Source of the DNA: Glaciozyma antarctica PI12 | Lineage: Eukaryota > Basidiomycota > Microbotryomycetes > Kriegeriales > Camptobasidiaceae | Assembly (NCBI GenBank): GCA_002917775.1 | Contig: KZ627158.1 | Coordinates: 1,071,103-1,135,102 of the forward strand | DNA: 64,000 nucleotides | Direction of reading: 5' to 3' | Shown here: positions 43,815 through 53,316 of the stretch, in pieces | How positions within the stretch are numbered: the stretch's first letter is position 1 | Layout of the letters: each line of letters begins with the position of its first letter | The notes under the pieces: generated by a model | The model's database searches: none | Told to the model about the DNA's origin: nothing | The model's input: only the letters and a program-made list of their open reading frames with translations | Position numbers and translations under genes: made by a program

Positions 43815-45831
43815 TCACTCCTCCTTCTCCTCTTCCACCTTCGCAGCTGATTCCCCCGCGATTTTCCTCAGCGCCGAGCTCACGAACGAGCTCTGAATCA
43901 TCCTGGGATTGACCTTTCTCCCTCATCAGCCCCTTCACCAACAGACGACCAAGGGAGAAACCCGCACCTCGTACAACGCCATCAACGACGCCATCGCCAC
44001 TGCAAAATACGCCACGTCCCCATTCCTACCTCCCGCATCAGCTCCTCCACACCCGAGAGCTCAGAGAGAAAGACGCACTTGACGTTCCGAACCTTCTTAG
44101 TGCGAACGAGGACGTCCCACCAGCAGGGAAGGGCGAGGCGGGCGGAGTACATCCCCAAGTCTGTGGCGCGGGTTTTGGAGCTGGTACCCAGGGTCGTTAG
44201 GGAGACCCAGAGGCCGGCGAGGAAGCCCTATGTGCGGTGGAGTTAGCTGGTGCGACCTGAGAGAAATGGAGGGCGTGGTTGGAGACGGAGAGAGGAGGGG
44301 GGGGGGGGGGGGGGGAGGAGGGAGGAGGAGGAGAGAGGAGGGAGGGAGGGAGGGAGGGAGGACGCACCTGGAGGTAGAACCGCTTCGTCGGCAAGAATCC
44401 ATTCGGAAGGTACTTCTGGAACAAGCAGATCGTCGACCAAGCCGTCCCAATCGACAAGCTCAAGAACGCCGAACTCGTTACCGTACTCGTAACCGCCGCC
44501 AGGATCCCCGATTCCGGACTGCGTCTCCATCAGCTCCCTTCCTCCTCGCTAATCGACGGACCTCACTCTTTGACAAACTTCCTCCAACGAACCGCTGTTC
44601 CGAGCAGAGCGAGCGCACCAAAGAATTTCGTCGCGCTGCGAAATTCGGCTTTGACGAACCCCTCGAAAACGCTCCTACAGCTCACGGTATGCGGGTGCAA
44701 GAACGCACATACGAGCTTCTTATGCCCCGGATGCGTCTCCTCCAAAATCGGCAGTACCTTCCGGACGTACTGATCCGGCGCGAACGCTTTCGCTGACGAA
44801 GGGTGGAGGAGAGGGGAGTGGTACGGCGGGTAGTGGGAGCGGGCGGAAGAGGCGATTGCGGAGACGATTTCTGAGGGAGTGGACCAGGGAATGGAGGGGT
44901 GGGAAGGGGGTGAAACGTAGGCTGTTGAGTGGCGGAGGATGAGGGAGGAGTAGGAGGAGGGGAAGGAGGTGGGGTCGAAGACGAAGGCGTGCAGGAGGAT
45001 CGCGTTGGAGGCGCTGCATCGCGTTGGAGACGCTGCTACGCGTAGATTCGTTAGCATTCGTAGGGAAGTTAAGAGGAGAGGACGAACGCGAAGATAAGGT
45101 GCCCGCCCCACCACCACCTTCCCTCTCGCATCGCACGAGGGACAGCTCCCTTCGCCACCAATGCCCCCCAGTGCGTCTGCATTGTCCTCGTCAAAACATA
45201 CACCGCAATAGAAGTCCTCCTTTGTCCTCGCCCTTCGATCAGCATCGCCGGAGCTGCGATCAGAGCCGCCATGAAGGGTGCGAGCGCCGGGGATCGCAGG
45301 AATTTGAGCAACGTGGCTCGGATCCGAGGGCGGGAGAGAGTCGAGGGGGCGGAATGAGGGGGACGTGGTACAAGGGCGGTGATTTGTCGGAGGTAGGCGA
45401 GGGAGAGGCGATAGATGGCGGAGTAGGAGGAGACGAAGGCGGCGAGGCGGAGGGCGGAGAGGGAAGGAAGGTCACGCAGGAACTGAGAGGAGCGTTTACG
45501 CTTGAGGATTCCGATGAGGATATTCTCATAGGCGTTGGTGACTCCATAAGCGAGTAGGAAGAGCCTTAGAGCTCTGCGAGAGACGCTGGGGAGGAGTGCG
45601 TCTTCGGCTGCCGCAACCGTCGCTTTGACGTCCGAACGAGGTCCATCTTTGGGCAGGCGAGGTAGCTTGAGTGGCGCTCCTGCCTTGGTGGCGTAGGTCT
45701 CGAGGCGGCTCGACAGGGAGAGGTACTCGTCCTTGGTTACTGGGGAAGCCAGTGGTGAGTCGGGCCGAGAGAGGCCGCAAGAGGAAGAACGTACAGAGGT
45801 AAGGCAGCGCTTGCTCGAGGAGAGGCACCAT
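43815..45831 (-). CDS. TMEM135-like multispanning membrane protein
   Basis: The start is ATG 45831 (MVPLLEQALPYL), spliced to LTKDEYLSLSSRLETYATKA. The family signatures come later: RRTSIAVYVLTRTMQTHWGA, WWWGGHLIFAFVL, then NAILLHAFVFDPTSFPSSYS, LILRHSTAYVSPP and CAFLHPHTVSC. These match the N-terminal region of TMEM135-type proteins, which are linked to peroxisomes and mitochondria. Other hydrophobic segments are FLLAYGVTNAYENILIGIL, LAPFMAALIAAPAMLIEG and SAFLSLSIGTAWSTICLF. The last exon can be joined as MALMIQSSFVSSALRKIAGE and ends VEEEKEE. An intron near 44225-44366 contains a 19-base G tract. The family is uncharacterised in fungi; its role is not inferred beyond the family link. Confidence 0.78.
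44297..44315. repeat. G19 homopolymer within an intron
   Basis: Nineteen consecutive G on the + strand (C on the coding strand), flanked by GGA/GAG-rich sequence, lie inside an intron of the TMEM135-like gene. As the coding-strand pyrimidine tract it may still serve splicing. Its length is probably polymorphic. Confidence 0.8.
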
Positions 45832-46000
45832 CTTGGTGAGCTCACTCTGAGTATAGCTGAGTTGGCAGCGCGTGGGGGACGGAGAGAGGCAGGCGCCGAC
45901 GCAGCCCAAGCCTGCTGCCTCAGTTAACTCAGTTCCTGAGCCGCTCTGGGCTCTTCCTCCTCCCACTTCCCTCCCAACTCCTTAACTTCTTTAAAACAAC

Positions 46001-46909
46001 AGTAATCTCTACAGCGCCCGCTCCATAGCCACAGCTGACCTCGCACCAGTGTCTCCCCTCGCTGTCGGCCAGACCATCCCCTCCGGTAAGGCCTCGTCAT
46101 CACCCTCGAGAGCTCCACTAACGCCCCGCGCAGGAGAGTTCGGATACGTTCCCTACTCCCCTGAGATCGCCGACCCCTCCGTCGTACGTCCTCTCCTGCT
46201 GCTCGCAACGCGCTGGCTGACACAGCTCGTCATCAGTGCGGTCTCCCCTCCAAGGTCTGCTGCTCCTCCTCCTCCACCGATCCTGCGCTGACTCGAGCAG
46301 GTCACCACCGACTCATGGAAGGGCAAGCGTATTTGCATCGTAGGCGTACCCGGAGCTTTCACGAAGGTACGCCTCCTCCATCGTTACTCAGCCCCCCGCT
46401 CACCTATCTCCGCGTAGACCTGCTCCGAGAACCACATCCCTCCCTACGTGGCGCACTACGACGAGCTCAAGTCCAAGGGTCCGTCCGTCCCTCTCTCCCA
46501 TCTCCAACTGAGCTAAAACCCCAAACTACAGGCGTCGACGCAGTGTACTGCATCGCCTCGAACGATCTCTTCGTCCAGTCCGCCTGGGGACGCGTCCTCC
46601 ACACTGAGGACAAGGTCGTCATGATCTCTGACTCTTCTCTCAAGTGGCTCGGAGAAGCTGGCCTCACTCAGGATCGTGCGTTCGCTCTCGCTGTCGAAGG
46701 AAGGAGGGAGCTGATACGCTACACAGTCTCGCACGTTGGATTCGGAATTCGTTCCGCTCGTTTCGCGGCTATCATCGATGACCTCAAGGTACGACCCACG
46801 CGAGGTGCGGTAGGACCTAGCTAACCCCTCGCAGGTCACCTACATCGGCATTGAGGGTGGACCCGGTGTCGGACCTTCGGGCGTCGAGGCGGTTCTCGCC
46901 AAGCTCTGA
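46001..46909 (+). CDS. Peroxiredoxin, Prx5/AHP1 (PMP20) type
   Basis: A thiol peroxidase that reduces H2O2 and organic peroxides. No ATG stands at the expected start; instead A46001 ends exon one (AACAACA) and TG46050-46051 opens exon two, so splicing of a 48-nt intron creates the ATG (MSPLAVGQTIPSG). Later exons give EFGYVPYSPEIADPS, WKGKRICIVGVPGAFTK and TCSENHIPPYVAHYDELKSK, with the peroxidatic Cys in PGAFTKTCSENH. Then come VDAVYCIASNDLFVQSAWGR, SLKWLGEAGL, VGFGIRSARFAAIIDDLK and VTYIGIEGGPGVGPSGVEAV, ending LAKL at 46909. Seven or eight exons. The last three residues AKL resemble a PTS1, as in PMP20, so peroxisomal location is plausible. The arginine in SARFA fits the family. Confidence 0.88.
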
Positions 46910-47274
46910 ACGGGCTTCGATCCCATATCTGCTCAAACTGAGGCGCGGGAGGGGGACTGGCAGTAGCTGGTGCTTCGAGCGCGTAATCTTAGGAGCTTTT
47001 TACTGGATTGAGGGACTCGAGAGCGAGAGCGAGAGCGGCTGGGGTTGTCGAGGGAGCGGTCGTCGAGAGCGAGCTGGCTAGTCGCAGGAGCACCGGCTGA
47101 GATCTTAGATGAAGAGTGGGGTTGCGATGATGCTTCTACACGAGTGCCCTTGAAACGAGGCGCGAGCTGGGCAGCAGCACTGCGAAGATTAAGTCAAGTC
47201 AGCTCCTGCTTCCCCTCCCCCTTCCTGCAAAGGCTCACCTTGCTACCCTCTCCTCCTCCATCCCAATATCGCAC
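46910..47274. other. Convergent intergenic region
   Basis: About 365 bp between the stops of the peroxiredoxin and the next minus-strand gene. GAGAGCGAGAGCGAGAGC repeats occur at about 47019-47036. No gene is seen. Confidence 0.4.
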
Positions 47275-48194
47275 TCACTTCCCCTCAACCAACGCCTCCA
47301 ACTCCCTCATCTCCCTCCTAACCTCCTCCCTCTCCCTCCCAATCCTCCTCTCCTTCTCCCCCAACGTCCTCTCATAATCCCCCTCCTCCATCTTGCTAAC
47401 CGGACTAACCCTCGCCAGCCCATCCCTCAACCACCCCACCCCTCCTCCAATCAACCTATCCGACCTCTCACTGAACGTCTCGCGACTAGGGACGTTCGGT
47501 CGAGGATCTGCAATGTCCCTCGTGTACGTCGGTGGCGTCTCCCCTGGCACCATTTTTTTCCCCGCGTCCAATTCCGCTAGAACGCGTTCACGCTCCTCGG
47601 CCCACTGGATCGTGCGGATCCTCAACAACCCTCCCTCATTGACGATCCCCTGCAACACCGTACAGCCTATTCCGAGCGTCAACCCCGCGCGAAAAACGCC
47701 TTTGGGGCCACGGGTGAAGTAGGAGAATAGAGCGCCGGAGGAGAGGCCTGCGAGAGAAGTGGAGAGGATATTGTGTGTGCGCGGAGAGGCGGGGTGGGGA
47801 GAGAGAGGAGAGGGGTGGAGGGAGAGGGTCGTGAGGAGGGGGTGGAGGAGGTATTCCCTTATGCCTTCGCGGCGTTAGTGCGAGTCGGAAGAGGGAGAGG
47901 AGGGACGGACTGAAGAAGGTGAAGGAGAAGAGACCGGTGTTGAGGCTTGTTCGGAAGGCGGCGGGGATGGCGGGAATGTCGCGAAGGACCCCGATAGTGG
48001 AGCCTGTTAGGACGCCTAGGACAGCTGCAGGGGGGTTAGGAAGGGGCGTTAGGGGGGGACGGGAGGGACGGACTGAAAGTTGCTGTGCCGAGGACGACGT
48101 TGGTCGGGGCGGTTTTGAGAGTGTGTTCGAGCAGGGGTTGCTGGTGGGAGCTGGGGCGGGGGGTGGCGGGCGGTTCTGGCTGGGCTGGAGACAT
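47275..48194 (-). CDS. Membrane protein, possibly Tim17/TIMMDC1-like, function unknown
   Basis: The start ATG 48194 gives MSPAQPEPPATPRPSSHQQP. After the first intron comes VLGVLTGSTIGVLRDIPAIP and AAFRTSLNTGLFSFTFFS, then after a second intron a Pro/Leu-rich stretch, LSSGALFSYFTRGPKGVFRA and GLTLGIGCTVLQGIVNE. The glycine-rich helices with an arginine-containing loop look like the Tim17/22/23 superfamily; basidiomycete proteins of this kind are probably mitochondrial. The C-terminal 130 residues are soluble and charged (RETFSERSDRLIGGGVGWLR, GEKERRIGREREEVRREMRE), suggesting a coiled coil. The assignment to Tim17-like is tentative. Confidence 0.65.
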
Positions 48195-48605
48195 TGCGAG
48201 CGGGAGAGGTGCTGGGTAAGAGGCTGAGGAGCAGGCGCCGGTCGACGCGATTCGTTCAAGGCGGCCCCAGAGCTGTGTCTTCGTTCCCTCTCTTCTCTGA
48301 CAGTCGCGAGCTAGGTATTCCTACCTAGCCAGGAGATAATTACTGGGCCACACGCTCAGAGCTGCGAGAGTAAAGCCAGGGAGCGAGGAAAGAGCTCATT
48401 AACGCGCCCGACCGCTGCGAGTGCACTGCCCGATCGTGGTCTCTTCTAGCTCATCCGCTCAACCTCAACACTCAACACTCTACCTTCTACGTATTCTCGC
48501 AGGCCGAGATCCACCCGTTCGCCAACCCTCAGCAAGCCTCCGGCACTCTCAACACCCCACACCCACCCCGCTTCTAACGACTCTCCCCTTTCACCTCCTC
48601 TCGCC
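48195..48605. other. Divergent promoter region
   Basis: About 410 bp between the minus-strand membrane-protein gene and TVP38. It contains CTAGGTATTCCTACCTAG near 48310-48327, a perfect inverted repeat of 18 bp, and pyrimidine-rich leader sequence before the ATG at 48606. The inverted repeat may be a protein site, which is inference. Confidence 0.45.
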
Positions 48606-50490
48606 ATGGGAATCGGCGGATGGTTCGTAGGCGAAGGGCGTGATGCGCGCGATGCAGTCAAAGAGCTGTGCGTGCTTTTCCTTCGGCGGCGATGAGAAGG
48701 GAGGGAGCTGATGCTGCGTACCAGATGGGTGTTCGCGAGGACGCATCGTTGGAAGAGGACGGGGAAGAAGGTGTTCAAGAGGAAGTACTGGGGTGAGTGG
48801 GGATTCCTATTGAGTGATACCGCGGACACGGAGAGCTGGGGAACACTGAGAGGACGAGTGGATCGGACGGGATTCAGGAGGTAGTGGGAGCAGCGATCCA
48901 GGTGCTAACCCTCTGGACCGCGCAGGCTGGTGGCTCATCCTAATCATCATCACCGTCGCCTCCGTTTGCCTCTCCCTCTACCGCGACCAGATCATCACCG
49001 CCTTCGCTCCTCACAAGGACGACATTATCAACTACCCCGCCTCCTTCGTCTACCCCGTCCTACTGCTCATCGCTATCTCGTTCCCGCCTCTCTTTGGACA
49101 AGAACTCGTGATTCTTGTCGTGGGCGTGATCTGGGGGCTTTGGTACGGATTCGGTGAGTCGAGCTTTCGATTTCAAGAGCGAGAGCTGATGCGAGACTGC
49201 CGACAGCGATCGCGTGCGCTGGTGCGTTCCTTCAACGTTCCTCGGCGAGAAAAACAGCTAACCAAAGTTTGCAGGGACGTTCCTGGGAGAGCTGGCGTGC
49301 TTTTTTGTCTTCAAGTACTTTCTCACCGCGCGAGCTCAAAAGTGCGTTTCTTTCGCAGCTCGTGCTGGTTGCGGTGCTGACCTGCGATTCTAACAGGATC
49401 GAAGACGAGAGCGTTTTCTACGCCTGCTTGGCTCGGCTGATGCGTGACGGCGGCATTGGGGTGGTCATTTTGATGCGGTACTCTGCGGTACCAGGCCACG
49501 TCGTGACGGCTGTCCAGGTACGTCCGGCCCTTTGCGATAGCCTCTAAACAAAGCTCACCACGCTTCCTAGTCCACCGTCGGAATGTCAATCTGGCTCTAT
49601 TCTATCGCGGGTTTGTCGCTCCACCCTCTTTCTGAAGAACACGCGCTGATCTACCTGCGCCTCCCAGTCGTCGCCTCGCTGCCGAAACAGTTCGCTTTCG
49701 TATATCTGGGTGTCATCTTGTGAGCTTCCCCCCCGCCCGTTTGAAGCACTGAACGTGAGCTGATACCACCTTCGCAGCGGCTCTAAAGTCGGCGACCACG
49801 CGACCGAGAGCGAAGCAGATGCCGCTCAGCGCGAGCGATACAGTACGTCGCCCCGCCTATCTCCCCCCGTACCCTACTGACCTTCCCACAGTCTCCTACG
49901 GAGTCTTCCTCGCCACGATCCTCTCCACCATCGTGGCGATGTACGTCGTACGTCCCCCTCCTCCCTCCTCCCTCCTCCCTCCTCCCTCCTCCCTCCTCCC
50001 TCTAACCCCCGCAACAGATCTGGATGCGAGCGCGCCGTATCTACCCCGACGTAGCGCGCGAGTACGAGCAACGTAAATTCCTCACCGAAGAAGCGAAACG
50101 TCTCGCCGAAGCTCCGCCACTCGAGCGAGTGCGACACGAATCGTTGGGCATGTCGATGGGCCGCGAGGTCGAGGGGAGGAGTAAGGAGGGATTACTGGAG
50201 GGGGATCTGGAGAAGGGGGAGAGGGAGCATAGGGAGGTGGTGTATGGTGGGGGGGAGCGGGTTGCCGACCTTCACGCATGTGGCGCTCGGGACGTCGTAT
50301 GATGCTCAGGAGCAGTATCCCCCGTACAGGCATTTACCGATGGGGAGTGAGGGGGCGGAGGTGTATCAGGGGATTGGGCCGTATGGGGGCGTGACGAGCT
50401 ATGCGATGCCCGAGTGAGTCGTTTCGGTTCAAGTCATGCGAGGACGGAGGGCTGACGGTTAAGTGGCGTAGGTATAGGGTGCGGAGATAG
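48606..50490 (+). CDS. TVP38: TVP38, Golgi SNARE-associated (VTT/DedA) membrane protein
   Basis: TVP38 is a late-Golgi membrane protein of the VTT/DedA superfamily. The start ATG 48606 gives MGIGGWFVGEGRDARDAVKE, then HRWKRTGKKVFKRKYW. Membrane segments: LILIIITVASVCLSLY, FVYPVLLLIAISFPPLFGQE, LVILVVGVIWGLWYGF, GELACFFVFKYFLTARAQK. The signature domain follows as ESVFYACLARLMRDGGIGVV, ILMRYSAVPGHVVTAVQ and TVGMSIWLYSIA, then VASLPKQFAFVYLGVIF and SYGVFLATILSTIVAMYVV. The IxxRYSAxPGH motif is typical. About ten exons. The C-terminal tail changes frame at a G7 run near 50250-50257; downstream the protein-like frame is FTHVALGTSYDAQEQYPPYR and ends YRVRR at TAG 50488-50490. As read, the first frame would stop at 50302. 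Confidence 0.9.
49957..49998. repeat. Six tandem copies of CCTCCTC inside an intron
   Basis: A perfect 7-base unit repeated six times forms the pyrimidine tract of a TVP38 intron, before the CTAAC branch and CAACAG acceptor. Confidence 0.75.
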
Positions 50491-50735
50491 CGAGATGAGA
50501 TGGACACTTTGTAGGGACGTGGCTTTAACGAACCTGTGCTTTACGACGACACAGATCGCGGTCGAGCGAGTGAGCGAGAGAGAGGTCGAGCAGCGGATGC
50601 TCGGTGTACCTCTGCTGTTATGAAGATGATATCGCTGTGCGAGCGAGCGAGAGAGCAGAGAGGTCAAGCGAACACACTGCATTCCATCCTCGCTCTCAAA
50701 GGGTCGGCATCTTCATCGAAACCCCCTCAACTCAG

Positions 50736-52987
50736 TCAGCGCAGTTCCTCCAGCGCCCTACTCAGCTCCCCATCCTCCGCACTAAGGGCCTTAACCTCCC
50801 CCCCAGCAACAGGGAACAAGAATCCCTCATCCGCATCGCACGTCGTCCCGTACTCAGGCACCTTGCCCTCGAGGAAGTACGCGCGAGCGACTTTGGCGGT
50901 ACAGAGTGAGGGGTGAGCGAGGGAGCAGTGGCCGAATCTGTGCTTTCGTTAGCTGGGAGGGAGGGGAGGGAGGGAGGACGAACCCGTTTTGGATGAGGAG
51001 GGAAGCGCTCTCGGGGGCCGAAGCCTGCGGACATGGATCGTGCGGCGGAGAGGGGAGTGACGGGGTCGGCGGTATTGCTGAAGAAGAGTACTGGGAAGCT
51101 GTTCACACCATCAGCGTCGTTCCGTGCCGGAAAACGAAGCGACGTACTTCGTCTTGCGAAGCCCGTCTTTGATAGTCCAGGGACCTCGGTACGCCTCGAT
51201 AGCTTTGTGTCGCCAGCGTCGACATTGAGAGACCCAGATAGCCCAGATCTCACCGGTGGGAGACTTGGAATCGAGTTCGTGGACATAGGATGTGAGAGTG
51301 GAGATGGAGGTGTCCTGCGAAGCGCGGTCAGTTCTCGCTCGCTCGAGTACAAGTCGGAGAGCGAACGTTGAGAGCACGTGTATCGGTGTCGGAGCACATG
51401 ATTGCCTGCAGTACGGAATCAGTCTCTGCCGAAGAATGCACGAGAGAGGGAAAGAACGCACAGCGGTCGAAGCCATCGAGCTCTCCATCGAGCGGTGGAA
51501 AACGTTGTCGAGCGGATCCTTGCGCTCCATCTCGTCGTTGTGGTTGTTCATCTCGTAGAGGAGCGTTCCGTCGCCTTTCTCAAGAGCTGCGAGAGCGGTA
51601 GCGAGAGCCGGCCTGCGATCGTCGTTAGCCACACCCTTGAACGAGGGAGAATGGCGCACCAAAACTTGGGTGCGTAGAGGCCGTGAAAGATCTGCAACTT
51701 TCGTGAGAATTGTAGAGTGTAAGGAGAGGGAGGACTCACAGCGTACTTGATATCGGAAGCTCCGAGGCTCCCAGGTCCGACCTTGGACTTCGCAACCGCC
51801 ACAGGCCGTTCCCTCAACCTCTCCACCATATTCTCGACCCTGCGCTGTATCGTCTTCGAGGCTCCTGCGACATCTTTCGTCGCGTTCGTTGCGAGCGCGC
51901 ATCCTGCAGGCCCGCAGCAGGAGTCGCAGGCATCGAAGAAGCCGGCGTAGGTCTTCGAGGTGTCGGACATTCCGCTGCGACCCCAGTCCCAGAAGTTGTT
52001 GGTATAGGAGGCTGCGTCAGAGACACCGTCGAGGAGAACTCCTGCGAGAAAGCAAGGGTCAGTGAGGATGCGGAGGAGCGAGGAGGCGAGCGAACGGTGG
52101 ACGAGGTCTGGGAACATCGCAGAGAACGTCGCGCCGAGAATGGTGCCGTAGCTGTGGCGACTCGGTCAGTTCCTGCTCGCTAGGATGAACGAAAAATTCA
52201 CCTGAATCCCCAGTACGAGAGCTTCTCCTCTCCAATCGCCTCCAAGATCCTCTTCATATCCCGCACCACAAACGCCGTCGAGCTGCTCCTCAGCAGCATC
52301 TTCTCCCCGTTCTCCTCGCATGCTCCATCCAACGCTTCGGTGAAAACGTCCAGCTGGTTAATCCACTTCTTCTCCCCCTCCGCATCGCCCTCAAAGTCGG
52401 AAAGGAGGCCTAGCTTCTCGATGTCGCGAGCGAAACGAACGCCGTCGCCAGCGGTGGGGAAGCATTTGAGCGCGGGAGAGGTGAGGTTGACGGCGCGTGG
52501 ATCCCAGGAGAGGAGATTGTAGCGTCCTTCGAGGATCACGGAGAGGGCCTTGCCGGCGCGAAGGACCATCGAGGTGCCGCTTCCTCCTGGCCCGCCTGGG
52601 TTGATGCTGTGGCGGCGTTAGCTTGCGCCTCGTTTAGAGAGAGGGCACGCACAATAGACTCCCGAGCTGCTCGCTGAGCGGTGCCGTGGCGGGCAGCATG
52701 CGGAGTGCCATGGAGACTGTCTCGTTCGCGAGAGGCTGGGAGTAGTCCATCGGCACGGCGAGGTAGGAGCAGAGTGTCTCTGTAACATCTGGGCAGGGAG
52801 ACCAGGGGAGAATGCCGCGAGGGTTGTAGATGGGTGATGGCGAGGAGCTGGAGGGGAGCTGGTGGATCGAGATGAAGGCGAGGAGTGGGAGGAGAGGGAG
52901 GAGGAGCGGGCTGGGGGTGCGGCGCCGAGGGGAAAGAGGAGCCGTAGCTGTCGTCGGTAGGAGAAGGCCCTTCTCGTTGTTGTCCAT
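50736..52987 (-). CDS. Secreted/membrane alpha/beta hydrolase with TAP-like C-terminus
   Basis: The protein resembles tripeptidyl-aminopeptidase-type serine hydrolases. The start ATG 52987 gives MDNNEKGLLLPTTATAPLSP and then an uncleaved-looking signal anchor (LLLPLLPLLAFISIHQL). Conserved hydrolase motifs: SPCPDVTETLCSYLAVPMDY, the oxyanion loop NPGGPGGSG, NLLSWDPRAVNLTSP, and the nucleophile elbow YWGFSYGTILG with Ser in GxSxG. Late exons carry the TAP-like C-terminal domain with VLFFSNTADPVTPLSAARSM (acid Asp) and FGHCSLAHPSLCTAKVARAY (catalytic His). It ends ALEELR at TGA 50736-50738. About nine exons. It probably cleaves short peptides at the cell surface or in the vacuole; the substrate is not known. 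Confidence 0.87.
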
Positions 52988-53316
52988 CGTGTCGTTCTGG
53001 AGAGAGAGAGAGAGGAGAGCGCAACACGCGGTCCAATTGGGCCAGGATTTAGCGGGCGGACATTGCGCGGACTCCGCTCATCCCTCTCTGTTTCGCAGGT
53101 TGCTGCTCGAAATACGATTGCTTCAGGAAAGGGTAAGCTACTACAACGATAACCTCCAAAAGCACAACAAATCCTCTTCCTCCCTAACGCACGATCGCTC
53201 CCTCAGACGCCACCCTGAACCGGCAGGGACGACGTCCTCGTCCTCGGCCGCAAAGTCCCTCCATCCCCACTCCCATCCAACTGCGACTCCTCCAAAATCC
53301 CCACCCCCTCCCACCC
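52988..53316. other. Intergenic region
   Basis: About 330 bp between two minus-strand genes (start of the hydrolase, 3' flank of ATG4). A GA-rich stretch near 53000-53025 and the sequence ACGATAACC near 53147 may be promoter or 3'-end sequence. No gene is seen. Confidence 0.4.
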
